DNA from: Aliicoccus persicus_A
Lineage (GTDB): Bacteria; Bacillota; Bacilli; Staphylococcales; Salinicoccaceae
Reading direction: 5' to 3'
Assembly (NCBI GenBank): GCA_020741755.1
Contig: DYYI01000071.1
Span: 1-64,000 of the forward strand
DNA length: 64,000 nt
Below are positions 1 to 7,814 of this stretch, in pieces; position 1 is the stretch's first letter, and every line of letters begins with the position of its first letter. The translations under genes were made by a program, and so were the position numbers. A model generated the notes under the pieces. That model worked only from the letters and a program-made list of their open reading frames with translations, was not told the DNA's origin and searched no databases.

Positions 1-912
1 AGAGCTCGAGAGGAGACGCAAGTAAGCCGAGTTCGAGGACGACGTATTCATGATGCGATTACAGAATTACACAGAGCAGGCTACTCTATCTCAGAACTGT
101 GTGAAGTCGCTAACATCACGCGTCAAGCATATTATCAGTATCGAAAAAGAAAGAAACCATTATATGAAATAGAGATCGAGACGATTGGCGCAACTATCGC
201 AACCTTATATGTAAAATATAATGGTGTACCGGGCTATCGTACGATGCGCCACTTAGTGAATCGTCAACTCAACACATCTTATGGTAAGGGACGTATTTTA
301 AGAATCATGCGCATCATGGGAATTAAATCTGTGACCCGAAAAAAGAGGATATCACGTACAATGAAGGCTGGCCTGTGTATTGCGGAGAATAGTCTGGGCA
401 GACAATTCATCTCGGAATTTAAGAATGAGAAGTGGTTAACAGATGTGACCGAATATAAATTGAAGAATGGTCGTCGTGTATTCATGTGTGCCATTATGGA
501 CCTATTTGATAACAGTATTGTAGCCCATCAATTTAGTTACACGAATAACAACAAGCTTGTATTTGAGACATTAGAAGCTGCGCTCGCAAGTAATCCAGGT
601 GCATCACCAATGATTCATAGCGATCGTGGATTTCAGTTCACATCATATGGTTTTAGAAAGATTTTAAAAGCTCATGGCATGACACAGAGTATGTCTCGTG
701 TCGGTAAGTGTATTGACAATGGCCCGATGGAATCATTTTTTGGTAAGCTTAAAGCAGAACGATATCATCTTGTAAGAAAGCAGAGTGGATACCAGACTTA
801 TGAACTGCTTGTACAAGATTTGAACGAATACATCCAGTTTTATAATCATGAACGTCCACAAGATGTGTTATCAGGCTTAACACCATATGAATTGAGAAGT
901 ATTGCGGCATAA
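1..912 (+). CDS. IS3-family transposase OrfB (DDE integrase), 5' truncated by window edge
   Basis: Catalyses strand transfer of an IS3-family element. The frame is open from base 1 without a start codon, so the true start is upstream (304 codons visible). The N-terminal part reads as a helix-turn-helix segment (HDAITELHRAGYSISELCEV, then ITRQAYYQYRKR), as in the HTH_21 region of OrfB. The rve core follows, with the DDE triad in recognisable contexts: WLTDVTEY (first Asp), MIHSDRGFQFTS (second Asp) and DNGPMESFFGKLK (Glu). The C-terminal NHERPQDVLSGLTPYE block is typical of the family. In IS3 elements OrfB is made as an OrfAB fusion by -1 frameshifting; that site is not in the window. The gene appears intact to its stop, so the element could be active. 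Confidence 0.9.
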   Translation, partial: RAREETQVSRVRGRRIHDAITELHRAGYSISELCEVANITRQAYYQYRKRKKPLYEIEIETIGATIATLYVKYNGVPGYRTMRHLVNRQLNTSYGKGRILRIMRIMGIKSVTRKKRISRTMKAGLCIAENSLGRQFISEFKNEKWLTDVTEYKLKNGRRVFMCAIMDLFDNSIVAHQFSYTNNNKLVFETLEAALASNPGASPMIHSDRGFQFTSYGFRKILKAHGMTQSMSRVGKCIDNGPMESFFGKLKAERYHLVRKQSGYQTYELLVQDLNEYIQFYNHERPQDVLSGLTPYELRSIAA

Positions 913-943
913 AAAACTGAGATTCGAACACTTCGAATCTCAG
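1..943 (+). mobile_element. IS3-family insertion sequence, left part outside window
   Basis: The element consists of an IS3-type OrfB transposase frame that is already open at base 1, followed by a strong hairpin (917-943) just after the stop. OrfA and the left end lie outside the window. I could not identify the right terminal inverted repeat in the AT-rich stretch 944-1015, so the right boundary is uncertain. The element sits where a core-gene run ends, which suggests an insertion or rearrangement point. Confidence 0.75.
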
Positions 944-948
944 ATAAA
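917..948 (+). terminator. Intrinsic terminator-like hairpin after transposase
   Basis: A perfect 12-bp stem (917-928 with 932-943) and a 3-nt loop start 4 nt after the transposase stop. An A run precedes it and an AT-rich tract follows. It would end transposase transcription and could block read-through from the minus strand. Confidence 0.6.
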
Positions 949-1015
949 ATTTATTTTATTCCACTGTAAACTTTAACGATAGCAGGTCAAATATCCAACA
1001 CCTGTTTTTTTTGAT

Positions 1016-1435
1016 CTATACCTCAACAGAATAGTTTTCTCTAATTGGCATTTCTTCCAGGAAGTCACTACCTTGCTCTTTTACACGCTCTTCCTTTTTC
1101 ACATGTGAGTTTTGGAACGCTTCAGAGTTCACCCATGCATTAAAGTCCTCCGTAGACTTCCATCCTGTTAACACTGAGAATTTATTTTCAGACTTGATTA
1201 ACATAAATCCTGTAAAACCATCATACTTGTCGACATTCCCTTTTCTGTTCGCAAATCTTTCCACCAAAGTATCGACGTGCTCCGGTTTTGCGACAAGATT
1301 ATTTGTCGAGATATGACCAGACTGACTGATATCTCCATCATGAATGACAATGTCGTATGTCTCATCTTTGAAGTCCACCTTCGTGTCATGAATATTTAGT
1401 TGAGTAACCGTACCTTCTGTACTTCTTAACTGCAT
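1016..1435 (-). CDS. Antibiotic-biosynthesis-monooxygenase-fold protein, HmoB/TRAP-like heme monooxygenase
   Basis: A 139-aa protein with a C-terminal ferredoxin-like ABM domain (about residues 43-120). The residues matching the catalytic triad of IsdG/HmoB-type heme monooxygenases are visible: Asn45/46 in the STNNL strand, Trp92 in TGWKSTEDFNAW, and His111 in FQNSHVKK. Residues 1-40 form an extra N-terminal strand-rich part, as in HmoB/TRAP proteins. The length is shorter than the roughly 165 aa I recall for those. The start is backed by a strong RBS (GGGAGG) 7 nt upstream. Probable role: heme degradation or stress-linked iron release. It is a monocistronic minus-strand gene with the hairpin array upstream of its promoter region. 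The heme substrate is inferred from motif positions only. Confidence 0.7.
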   Translation of the reverse strand: MQLRSTEGTVTQLNIHDTKVDFKDETYDIVIHDGDISQSGHISTNNLVAKPEHVDTLVERFANRKGNVDKYDGFTGFMLIKSENKFSVLTGWKSTEDFNAWVNSEAFQNSHVKKEERVKEQGSDFLEEMPIRENYSVEV

Positions 1436-1467
1436 TCTAATTCCTCCCGATTATTATTAATACTTAA

Positions 1468-1476
1468 ATTTTAGCA
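1468..1476 (-). promoter_or_regulatory. Candidate extended -10 promoter for the HmoB-like gene
   Basis: On the minus strand TGCTAAAAT (extended -10) lies about 33 nt before the start codon. The -35 region is poor, so this is a weak call. Confidence 0.3.
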
Positions 1477-1615
1477 AACAAATATCGATTTAAACCTGCA
1501 TGGCTTTGTCATTCTTGTTACAGAAATCGTACAGAATTGGTAATAACTTAAATATATGGGATTTGTATTACGTAGGATAAAAAATCTAAAGATATCACAT
1601 AGCTGGAGATGTAAT

Positions 1616-1860
1616 GTGTGCGGCAGAACCGAAAAATCTTGAGCTGACGCACAGATAGAGTTCCCAAGTGTGCGGCAGAACCGAAAAATATTGGCTGTCG
1701 CACAGCTAGAGTTCCCAAGTGTGCGTCAGAACCAAAAAATATTGGCTGACGCACAGATAGAGTTCCCAAGTGTGCGGCAGAACCGAAAAATCTTGGCTGA
1801 CGCACAGATAGAGTTCCAAAGTGTGCGACAGAACCGAAAAATATTGGCTGACGCACAGCT
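1616..1860. repeat. Hairpin repeat array, class 1 (5 copies, 51-52 bp)
   Basis: Five tandem units start at 1616, 1668, 1719, 1770 and 1821, so the spacing is 52, 51, 51 and 51 bp. Each unit has a left arm TGTGCGNCAG, a 16-17-nt loop close to AACCGAAAAATATTGG, and a right arm CTGACGCACA, then a linker close to GATAGAGTTCCCAAG. The 1719 copy has perfectly matching 10-bp arms; the others mismatch at arm position 7. The inner CCAA and TTGG can extend the stem. The right arm of one unit is also complementary to the left arm of the next, so two alternative foldings exist. The region has no RBS and no recognisable product. It is not a CRISPR, because linkers are conserved. Function unknown. Confidence 0.85.
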
Positions 1861-1877
1861 AGCTTTGTAAAATATTA

Positions 1878-2000
1878 CTCTCGAAGTGAAAACATTGTGC
1901 TGAGTCCCACTGAGGATAGTGAAATGGAACTCCCGAGGTGAAATCGATATGCTGAGTCCCACTAAGTGTAGTGAAATGGGACTCCCGAGGTAAAAACAAT
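1878..2000. repeat. Hairpin repeat array, class 2 (2 copies, 52 bp)
   Basis: Two units (hairpins from about 1899 and 1951) have left arm GAGTCCCACT and right arm AGTGAAATGGGACTC; the outer GAGTCCCA/TGGGACTC pairing is perfect in the second copy. Each is preceded by a linker of the form CTCNCGAGGTGAAA followed by GTGCTG or ATGCTG. A copy of that linker (1878-1896) lies before the first hairpin. The linker is shared with class 3, whereas the stem is not. Confidence 0.75.
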
Positions 2001-2260
2001 GTGCTGTGGAACACTTTAGATCAGTTACTGTTCCTCACGAGATAAAATCTTGTGCTGTGGAACACTTTTGGTCAGTTACTGTTCCTCACGAGTTAAAATC
2101 ATGGTGCTGTGGAACACTTTTGGTCATTTACTGTTCCTCATGAGTTAAAATCATGGTGCTGTGGAACACCTTTGGTCATTACTAACTGTTCCTCAGGAGA
2201 TAAAATCCTCCACTGTGGAACATTTTTGGTCAACGACTCTTGCTGTTCCTTTCAAGATCC
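2001..2260. repeat. Hairpin repeat array, class 3 (5 copies, 51-54 bp)
   Basis: Five units start at 2001, 2052, 2104, 2156 and 2210. The pattern is GTGCTGTGGAACA, a loop close to CTTTTGGTCAGTTAC, then TGTTCCTCACGAG and a TAAAATC linker. GGAACA/TGTTCC forms the core stem. The last copy is degenerate (CCACTGTGGAACA) and has a longer loop. The units continue in phase from class 2. No coding function is supported. The array ends shortly before the terminator of the downstream minus-strand gene. Confidence 0.85.
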
Positions 2261-2274
2261 AGCCAACAAAATAC

Positions 2275-2323
2275 ACAAAACAAAAAACACCCTTAGCTAA
2301 ACTAAATCGTTCAACTTAGGGTG
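2275..2323 (-). terminator. Terminator of the 67-aa membrane-protein gene
   Basis: Read on the minus strand, CACCCTAAG (2323-2315) pairs with CTAAGGGTG (2296-2288) with one mismatch, and TTTTTTG follows. It lies 24 nt past the stop of the small membrane-protein gene and separates it from the hairpin array. Confidence 0.7.
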
Positions 2324-2346
2324 CATCGTCAAAACTGCCAAAACTA

Positions 2347-2550
2347 TTATTCTTGTTTATTTTGATCTTTTTCATTTTCATCTTCAATTCGCTTTGCCAT
2401 ACTGTGGTAGAAGTAAGTCGATATCAATGCAAATATTACACTGAATAGAAATGTAACTGCCGGTTCAAATTCAAAGAATAATACTGTCAGTCCACCATGT
2501 AGGAATGAAAACCATAAAAATCGCATCATAAATAACTGAAACCATGCCAT
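2347..2550 (-). CDS. Small membrane protein of unknown function (67 aa)
   Basis: Two hydrophobic segments (about residues 4-24 and 30-50) are followed by a short charged tail (KRIEDENEKDQNKQE). This suggests a two-pass membrane protein with a cytoplasmic acidic/basic end. The start is well supported by a GAGGAG ribosome-binding site 8 nt upstream, and a terminator follows the stop, so it looks like a real monocistronic gene. I recognise no family. It lies downstream of gapB in the same direction but is separated from it by a terminator. Confidence 0.7.
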   Translation of the reverse strand: MAWFQLFMMRFLWFSFLHGGLTVLFFEFEPAVTFLFSVIFALISTYFYHSMAKRIEDENEKDQNKQE

Positions 2551-2613
2551 GATGAATTCTCCTCGCTCGATTAATCTAACAATAATAGTTTAACAACATT
2601 CCCCCACATAAAC

Positions 2614-2643
2614 AAAAAAGAAGCACACCAATTTTTGGCGCAC
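2614..2643 (-). terminator. Terminator downstream of gapB
   Basis: On the minus strand GTGCGCCAA (2643-2635) pairs with TTGGTGTGC (2631-2623) through 9 pairs, including three G-U, with a 3-nt loop and TTCTTTTTTG after it. It ends the gapB transcript. Confidence 0.7.
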
Positions 2644-2671
2644 TCCTCATTTTATCTTAAATCTAAATCAA

Positions 2672-3676
2672 CTAAATCTCTTTCGCTACTTTTTCAGCAA
2701 GTTCCACAACGCGTGTTGAGTAACCCCATTCGTTGTCATACCAAGAAAGTACTTTCACTTTTGTACCATCCATCACCATTGTCGTACTACCATCGATAAT
2801 AGAGCTGCGAGGGTCTGTTTTGTAATCTGAAGATACAAGTGGTTCAAATGACACACCAAGAATATCTTTCATGTCGCCTTCTGATTGTTTAATGAATGCA
2901 TCATTCACTTGGTCTACAGTTACTTCTTGTTCAAGATCAACAACTAGGTCAACGAGTGACACGTTTGATACTGGTACACGCAGTGCCATACCATGTAGTT
3001 TACCATCTAGTTCTGGTAACACTAAGCTCAGCGCTTTTGCTGCACCTGTTGATGTCGGGATGATGTTCTCAGCACTTGAACGTGCACGTCTTAAATCTTT
3101 GTGTGGGTTATCTATGTTATTTTGGTCATTTGTGTACGCATGTACAGTCGTCATTAAACCGTTCTTGATTCCGAACGCGTCATTCAACACTTTTGCCACT
3201 GGTGCAAGACAGTTTGTCGTACATGATGCATTTGACACAACATCGTACATATCAAGATCTAGTTTGTCATCATTTACACCAAGGACAATCGTCTGTACGT
3301 CGTCACCTTTACCTGGTGCTGTTAAAATGACCTTTTTAGCGCCGGCTTTAATATGTGCTTTCGCTTTTGCACCTTCATTAAATGCGCCAGTTGCTTCTAA
3401 TACGAGATCTACGCCTAACTCATCCCAAGGTAATTGTTCAGGATTACGCTCTGATGTAATTAAAATCTCACGTCCATCAACGATAAGTTTGTCACCTGCT
3501 GGTTCTACAATTTTACCGAATTTTCCATGAGTCGTATCATAGTTTATTAAGTGTGCGAGTGTTTTAGCATCATAGCTTGCGTTCACCGCAACAAGCTCTA
3601 ATTCATCTGATTCCACAACGATTCTAAACACCATACGCCCGATTCTTCCTAAACCATTAATTGCAACTTTTTTCAT
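2672..3676 (-). CDS. gapB: Glyceraldehyde-3-phosphate dehydrogenase, GapB (gluconeogenic, NADP-type)
   Basis: Interconverts glyceraldehyde-3-phosphate and 1,3-bisphosphoglycerate. The 334-aa protein has the N-terminal Rossmann motif NGLGRIGR (7-14) and the catalytic Cys152 in SNASCTTNC. After the second beta strand it reads VNASYDAKTLAHLINYDTTHGKF, with Ala/Ser in place of the NAD-selecting Asp of glycolytic GapA. That and the close match to staphylococcal GapB argue for NADP use and a role in gluconeogenesis. The RBS is GTGAGGGA. It is last in the polA-mutM-coaE-gapB order known from Bacillus and Staphylococcus, 56 nt after coaE. In staphylococci I would expect nrdR and dnaB next; here they are replaced by the accessory stretch 1-2550. 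Confidence 0.93.
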   Translation of the reverse strand: MKKVAINGLGRIGRMVFRIVVESDELELVAVNASYDAKTLAHLINYDTTHGKFGKIVEPAGDKLIVDGREILITSERNPEQLPWDELGVDLVLEATGAFNEGAKAKAHIKAGAKKVILTAPGKGDDVQTIVLGVNDDKLDLDMYDVVSNASCTTNCLAPVAKVLNDAFGIKNGLMTTVHAYTNDQNNIDNPHKDLRRARSSAENIIPTSTGAAKALSLVLPELDGKLHGMALRVPVSNVSLVDLVVDLEQEVTVDQVNDAFIKQSEGDMKDILGVSFEPLVSSDYKTDPRSSIIDGSTTMVMDGTKVKVLSWYDNEWGYSTRVVELAEKVAKEI

Positions 3677-3732
3677 TCTAGAATTCCCTCACTTAATCTC
3701 ATTATTTTTAATAATTATAACATAGATACAAG

Positions 3733-4332
3733 CTATATTTCTTCGTTATTCAGTTTAGATAAAAATCCATCAATCTGTTGATAAAGCGCTTCTTTCGTCG
3801 TATTGTTATCAAACACGACATCGCTGCGCCTTTTCTTTTCATCCAAGTTCATTTGACTCGCTATTCTACTCTTTGCTTCTTCTTCAGAAAATCCATTACG
3901 TGTCATCAAACGCTCTAGTTGATTGTCATATGTCACATACACCGTGATGACAAAGTCACACATCTCATGTCGATTGTTTTCAAAAAGAAGTGGGATATCA
4001 AGGAATACATGATTTTCGGGTAAATACTTTTCTTGATCCTCTCGCATCAATCGCTTCACTTCTGGATGTGTGAACTGATTGAGTTGTTTGAGTTTATCTT
4101 TGTTATTAAACACAAGATTACCTAGTGCTTTACGATTAATTGTACGGTCTTCATTGACGATTTCTGGCCCGAAATAATTAACGATATTTTCGTAAGCCAC
4201 TTGTCCCGGTTCCATAATTTTTTTTGCATAGACATCTGCATCAAGCACGATGTAGCCTTTATCTTTTAAGTAGTTGCTTGTCGTTGATTTTCCACTTGCA
4301 ATGCCGCCTGTTAAACCAATTAATTTACCCAT
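3733..4332 (-). CDS. coaE: Dephospho-CoA kinase
   Basis: Phosphorylates the 3'-hydroxyl of dephospho-CoA, the last step of coenzyme A synthesis. The 199-aa product has the P-loop GGIASGKS (residues 9-16), the LDADVYAKKIMEPG segment (nucleotide/CoA site) and a lid-type region near FLDIPLLFE. The start overlaps the end of mutM: its SD (GAGGTGA) contains the mutM stop and 3 nt separate the genes, so translational coupling is likely. Length and context (polA-mutM-coaE) match the family. Confidence 0.95.
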   Translation of the reverse strand: MGKLIGLTGGIASGKSTTSNYLKDKGYIVLDADVYAKKIMEPGQVAYENIVNYFGPEIVNEDRTINRKALGNLVFNNKDKLKQLNQFTHPEVKRLMREDQEKYLPENHVFLDIPLLFENNRHEMCDFVITVYVTYDNQLERLMTRNGFSEEEAKSRIASQMNLDEKKRRSDVVFDNNTTKEALYQQIDGFLSKLNNEEI

Positions 4333-4335
4333 ACT

Positions 4336-5205
4336 TCACCTCTGACACCGTCTGCAATAAAATGAATTTCTCGTATTAATCACTTTCGTTTGCACTTCGC
4401 CCTGACAGTTTGGACACACTTTCTTTTGATAGATCAAAAATCTATCTTGCATCGTTCCAGATTCTCCACTCGTGTTACGGTAATCTGAAATTGTCGATCC
4501 ACCACGCTTTATTGCCTCATCTAAAATATCAATGATTTCTGCATGCAGTCGTGTCAATCGCTCTATAGAAACACGTGACGTCTTCCTTACAGGTGATATA
4601 CCACTTCTAAACAATGCTTCATTGGCATAGATGTTGCCAACACCTGGAATAACCCGTGCATCCATAATGGCTTGTTTAATCGTCATCTGTTTATATCGCT
4701 CATGTGACGCGCGATCTAAAAACGACGCCAAACTTTGCGCATCATTATATTCTGGTGCCATCTCTTTAAATGGTTGAAATTCACTGATTTTCGGTACAAT
4801 TCTCATCTCGCCAAAACGCCTGATGTCCGAATAGACAAGATACTTACCTGTCGATAGTTTAAATGTGACATGCGTGTGTGTTCGATAATTGGGTTCAGTA
4901 ACCATCTCTGGCGCGTCCACGACAAAATATGCGCCGCTCATTCCTAAATGAGAAACGAGATTAAAGTAATGATTCTCGCGCATTAACGCAAAGTTTAAAT
5001 ACTTACCACGTCGTGAAACTGTGATGATCTGACTCCCCGTCACTTGTTCAAGAAACTCATCTAGATCATTTTTAACGATCGTTCGCTTGCCCGTCTCGTG
5101 ACCGACGATTACTTTATCGGATACTTTGACAGATTCAATGGTACGCCCTTGAACGTGTGGCTGTAATTCTCTTTTTACTATTTCTACTTCTGGTAATTCT
5201 GGCAC
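4336..5205 (-). CDS. mutM: Formamidopyrimidine-DNA glycosylase (Fpg)
   Basis: Excises 8-oxoguanine and formamidopyrimidines and cuts the abasic site. The 289-aa protein begins (M)PELPEVE, giving the catalytic Pro2 and Glu3. Lys68 in SRRGKYLNF is the conserved third residue. The helix-two-turn-helix is VIPGVGNIYANEALF. A C-terminal zinc finger has Cys264, 267, 284 and 287. The start codon is GTG, with an AGGTGG SD that overlaps the stop of polA, so the two genes are probably translated together. It works with PolA next door in base-excision repair. Confidence 0.95.
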   Translation of the reverse strand: MPELPEVEIVKRELQPHVQGRTIESVKVSDKVIVGHETGKRTIVKNDLDEFLEQVTGSQIITVSRRGKYLNFALMRENHYFNLVSHLGMSGAYFVVDAPEMVTEPNYRTHTHVTFKLSTGKYLVYSDIRRFGEMRIVPKISEFQPFKEMAPEYNDAQSLASFLDRASHERYKQMTIKQAIMDARVIPGVGNIYANEALFRSGISPVRKTSRVSIERLTRLHAEIIDILDEAIKRGGSTISDYRNTSGESGTMQDRFLIYQKKVCPNCQGEVQTKVINTRNSFYCRRCQR

Positions 5206-5213
5206 ATTTCCAC

Positions 5214-7814
5214 CTACTTCACTTCATACCAGTTGTTACCCTGGCCATAATCCACTTGTAAGTCAACGTCAAGCTCAACCGTATGTTCCATAATGTGTTG
5301 GATATGCGGGATAAACTGCTCGACATCTTTTTTATTGACCTCAAAGATCAGTTCATCATGAATTTGCAGTATCATCGTTGCATCAAAGTTTTTAGACTCT
5401 GGATGGTTTTCAAAGTCGACCATTGCTTTTTTAATGATATCCGCTGCACTGCCTTGGATTGGTGAGTTCAATGCTGTGCGCTCTGCAAAACTTCTTTGGT
5501 TGAAGTTTTTGCTATTTATGTCTGGTATATATCTGCGTCGTTTCATAATCGTTGACACATAACCATCGCGTCTTGCATCTTGCACGATTGATTTCATGAA
5601 TGCATCGACTTTCGGAAATGATGCCAAATAGTTATCTATAAATGCTTTTGCATCTTTACGCGTGATATGCAGACTTTGACTCAAACCATAATCACTGATG
5701 CCGTAGACAATACCGAAGTTTACCGCTTTCGCATTACGACGCATCTCACTATCCACATCTTCTTTTGATACGTTAAAAACTTCCATCGCTGTTTTCGTAT
5801 GGATATCGACATTTGTATTAAATGCATCCTGCATCGATTCATCACCAGTAATATGTGCAAGTACGCGCAGTTCAATCTGTGAGTAATCGAGTGCAACAAA
5901 CACGTAATCTTCCCCACTCGGTACAAATGCACGACGGATTTCTCGACCTTCTTCGATACGAATAGGAATGTTTTGAAGGTTTGGCTCAAGTGAAGACAGA
6001 CGTCCTGTTTGGGCAAGTGTCTGGTTAAAACGGGTATGAATCTTCCCCTCATCGCTCACTTCACCTTGTAATCCAATGACATATGTTGATTGCAACTTAG
6101 ATAGCGTACGATATTGAAGTAAGTATTTAATAATGTCGTGTTTACCTTCAAGTGCTTCTAAAACATCAACAGCTGTTGAATAACCTGTTTTGGTTTTCTT
6201 GATGACTGGTAAATTCAGTTTTTCAAATAGAATGACGCCGAGCTGCTTTGTCGAGTTAATATTAAACGTTTCTCCAGCTAACTCGTGGATATTCGATTCG
6301 ATATCGTCCAGACGTACTTGAATTTTTGTTTCCATGTCTTTTAATTGACTAATGTCAACGTTGACCCCACGGAGTTCCATTTCTGCAAGTATTTTCGTCA
6401 AAGGAATCTCTAAATCATACAGCAAATCGTGCATCTCATATGACTCAATCGTCTCATTCAGCTTATTACGTACATGATGGATTGCCTGAACTTTATCTTG
6501 TAAGAAGTCTACAAAATCTTCATCAGCAGGATTTTTCTTATTACGACCTTTGCCATAGAAAAACTCATCGCTGTTAATGTTGACACCGAACGGCTCAACC
6601 ACTTCAGCAACGCCGATAATTTTAATGGATGGGTCTATTAAAAATGCAGCTAACATCATGTCTTCATCGAAATCTTTAAATTGAATACCAATTTTGTCGA
6701 GTAAGCATATATTGCGTTTTATGTCGTATGTGTAGATGGCATCTCTAGCTGATAAAAACTCCGCTAATTGTTCGTTATCAACATCTTCTACTTTACTTAC
6801 GAATGTAGATCCTCCATCTGTGATAACGATATGTGTCGGAGTAGCTTTTAAATAGTTCTCACCGTTTGCTTCAACATAGAACGAAACCGATGGACCAAGA
6901 TTCTTAAAATTATCGACTAGAGTCGTATTAAACTCAATCTTTTCTTCGACTTCTTTTGCTTCTACATTTTGAAGTAATGAATTAAATTCAAACTCTTTAA
7001 ATATTTCGTATTTCTCTTCATTGTCTGTAGTGAATTCCAGATCATCAATCGTAAATTCCATTGGCACTTCTGTATATATCGTCGCTAAACGTTTTGAAAG
7101 TATCGCTTGCTCTTGAAAATTTGTTAAATTTTCATTGAGCTTTTTACCGCTGATTTCAGATAAGTTTTCTAAAACAGATTCGACAGAACCGTACGTGTGT
7201 AACAGTCTTAACGCAGTCTTCTCACCGACACCTGGTACACCTGGAATGTTGTCTGACTTGTCACCCATTAAACCTTTTAGATCGATGACTTGTTCTGGTG
7301 TAATATCCATTTCTTCACGAATGACTTCAGGTGTAATCTGGTCAACTTCTGAGATACCTTTTTTAGTAAAATATACAGTCGTATTCTCACTAGCAAGTTG
7401 AGTCAAGTCTCTATCACCTGTGACGATGATCGTCTTTACTTTTTCTTTGTCAGCTTGTTTAGATAGTGAACCGATGATGTCATCCGCTTCGTATTCTTCT
7501 GCTTCGTATCGCTTGATACCATATGCATCAATCAGACGACGGATTGGCGCGAATTGCTCTCCTAGTTCAGGTGGTGTTTTTTGTCTACCACCTTTATATT
7601 CCGTATATTCCTTATGTCTAAAGGTTGATTTACCTGCGTCGAAAGCGACCAACATGTGCGTGGGCTGCTCATCTTCTATAAGGCGTTCTAACAATCTTGC
7701 ATAACCAAAAATTGCATTTGTATGAAGACCACTTTTGTTACTCAATAATGGTAATCCGTAAAATGCACGGAACGCAATACTATTTCCATCAATCAAAATA
7801 AGTTTTTTCATCAT
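5214..7814 (-). CDS. polA: DNA polymerase I
   Basis: Replication and repair polymerase of 866 aa: N-terminal 5'-3' nuclease (about 1-300, with VAFDAGKSTFRH and VTGDRDLTQLAS), a central 3'-5' exonuclease-like domain (about 300-470), and family A polymerase (about 480-866). Polymerase motifs visible are ALDYSQIELRV (motif A), RRNAKAVNFGIVYG (motif B) and LQIHDELIFEV (motif C). The proofreading domain seems degenerate: I do not see the DxE metal-binding pair, consistent with other Bacillales PolA. Translation may start at either of two adjacent ATGs (7814 or 7811); the second has better SD spacing. It is first in polA-mutM-coaE. Confidence 0.95.
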   Translation of the reverse strand: MMKKLILIDGNSIAFRAFYGLPLLSNKSGLHTNAIFGYARLLERLIEDEQPTHMLVAFDAGKSTFRHKEYTEYKGGRQKTPPELGEQFAPIRRLIDAYGIKRYEAEEYEADDIIGSLSKQADKEKVKTIIVTGDRDLTQLASENTTVYFTKKGISEVDQITPEVIREEMDITPEQVIDLKGLMGDKSDNIPGVPGVGEKTALRLLHTYGSVESVLENLSEISGKKLNENLTNFQEQAILSKRLATIYTEVPMEFTIDDLEFTTDNEEKYEIFKEFEFNSLLQNVEAKEVEEKIEFNTTLVDNFKNLGPSVSFYVEANGENYLKATPTHIVITDGGSTFVSKVEDVDNEQLAEFLSARDAIYTYDIKRNICLLDKIGIQFKDFDEDMMLAAFLIDPSIKIIGVAEVVEPFGVNINSDEFFYGKGRNKKNPADEDFVDFLQDKVQAIHHVRNKLNETIESYEMHDLLYDLEIPLTKILAEMELRGVNVDISQLKDMETKIQVRLDDIESNIHELAGETFNINSTKQLGVILFEKLNLPVIKKTKTGYSTAVDVLEALEGKHDIIKYLLQYRTLSKLQSTYVIGLQGEVSDEGKIHTRFNQTLAQTGRLSSLEPNLQNIPIRIEEGREIRRAFVPSGEDYVFVALDYSQIELRVLAHITGDESMQDAFNTNVDIHTKTAMEVFNVSKEDVDSEMRRNAKAVNFGIVYGISDYGLSQSLHITRKDAKAFIDNYLASFPKVDAFMKSIVQDARRDGYVSTIMKRRRYIPDINSKNFNQRSFAERTALNSPIQGSAADIIKKAMVDFENHPESKNFDATMILQIHDELIFEVNKKDVEQFIPHIQHIMEHTVELDVDLQVDYGQGNNWYEVK

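Noticed and set aside
944..1015. Right terminal inverted repeat of the IS element
   Set aside because: Without the left end in the window no repeat pairing can be shown, and no recognisable IS3-family end was found.
1548..1870. Open frames on both strands through the class 1 repeats giving 17-residue peptide repeats
   Set aside because: The 51-bp unit is a multiple of three, so both strands stay open by accident. There is no SD, one unit is 52 bp, and the sequence is dominated by palindromes.
1616..2260. CRISPR array
   Set aside because: Both the palindromic part and the linkers are conserved between units, the linkers are only about 15 nt, and no cas genes are near.
2109..2300. 63-codon frame on the plus strand in class 3 repeats
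   Set aside because: It lies inside hairpin repeats, has no ribosome-binding site, and runs into the terminator of the opposite gene.
2871..3530. 219-codon plus-strand frame
   Set aside because: Fully antisense to gapB, which has clear family motifs; it is a codon-bias shadow.
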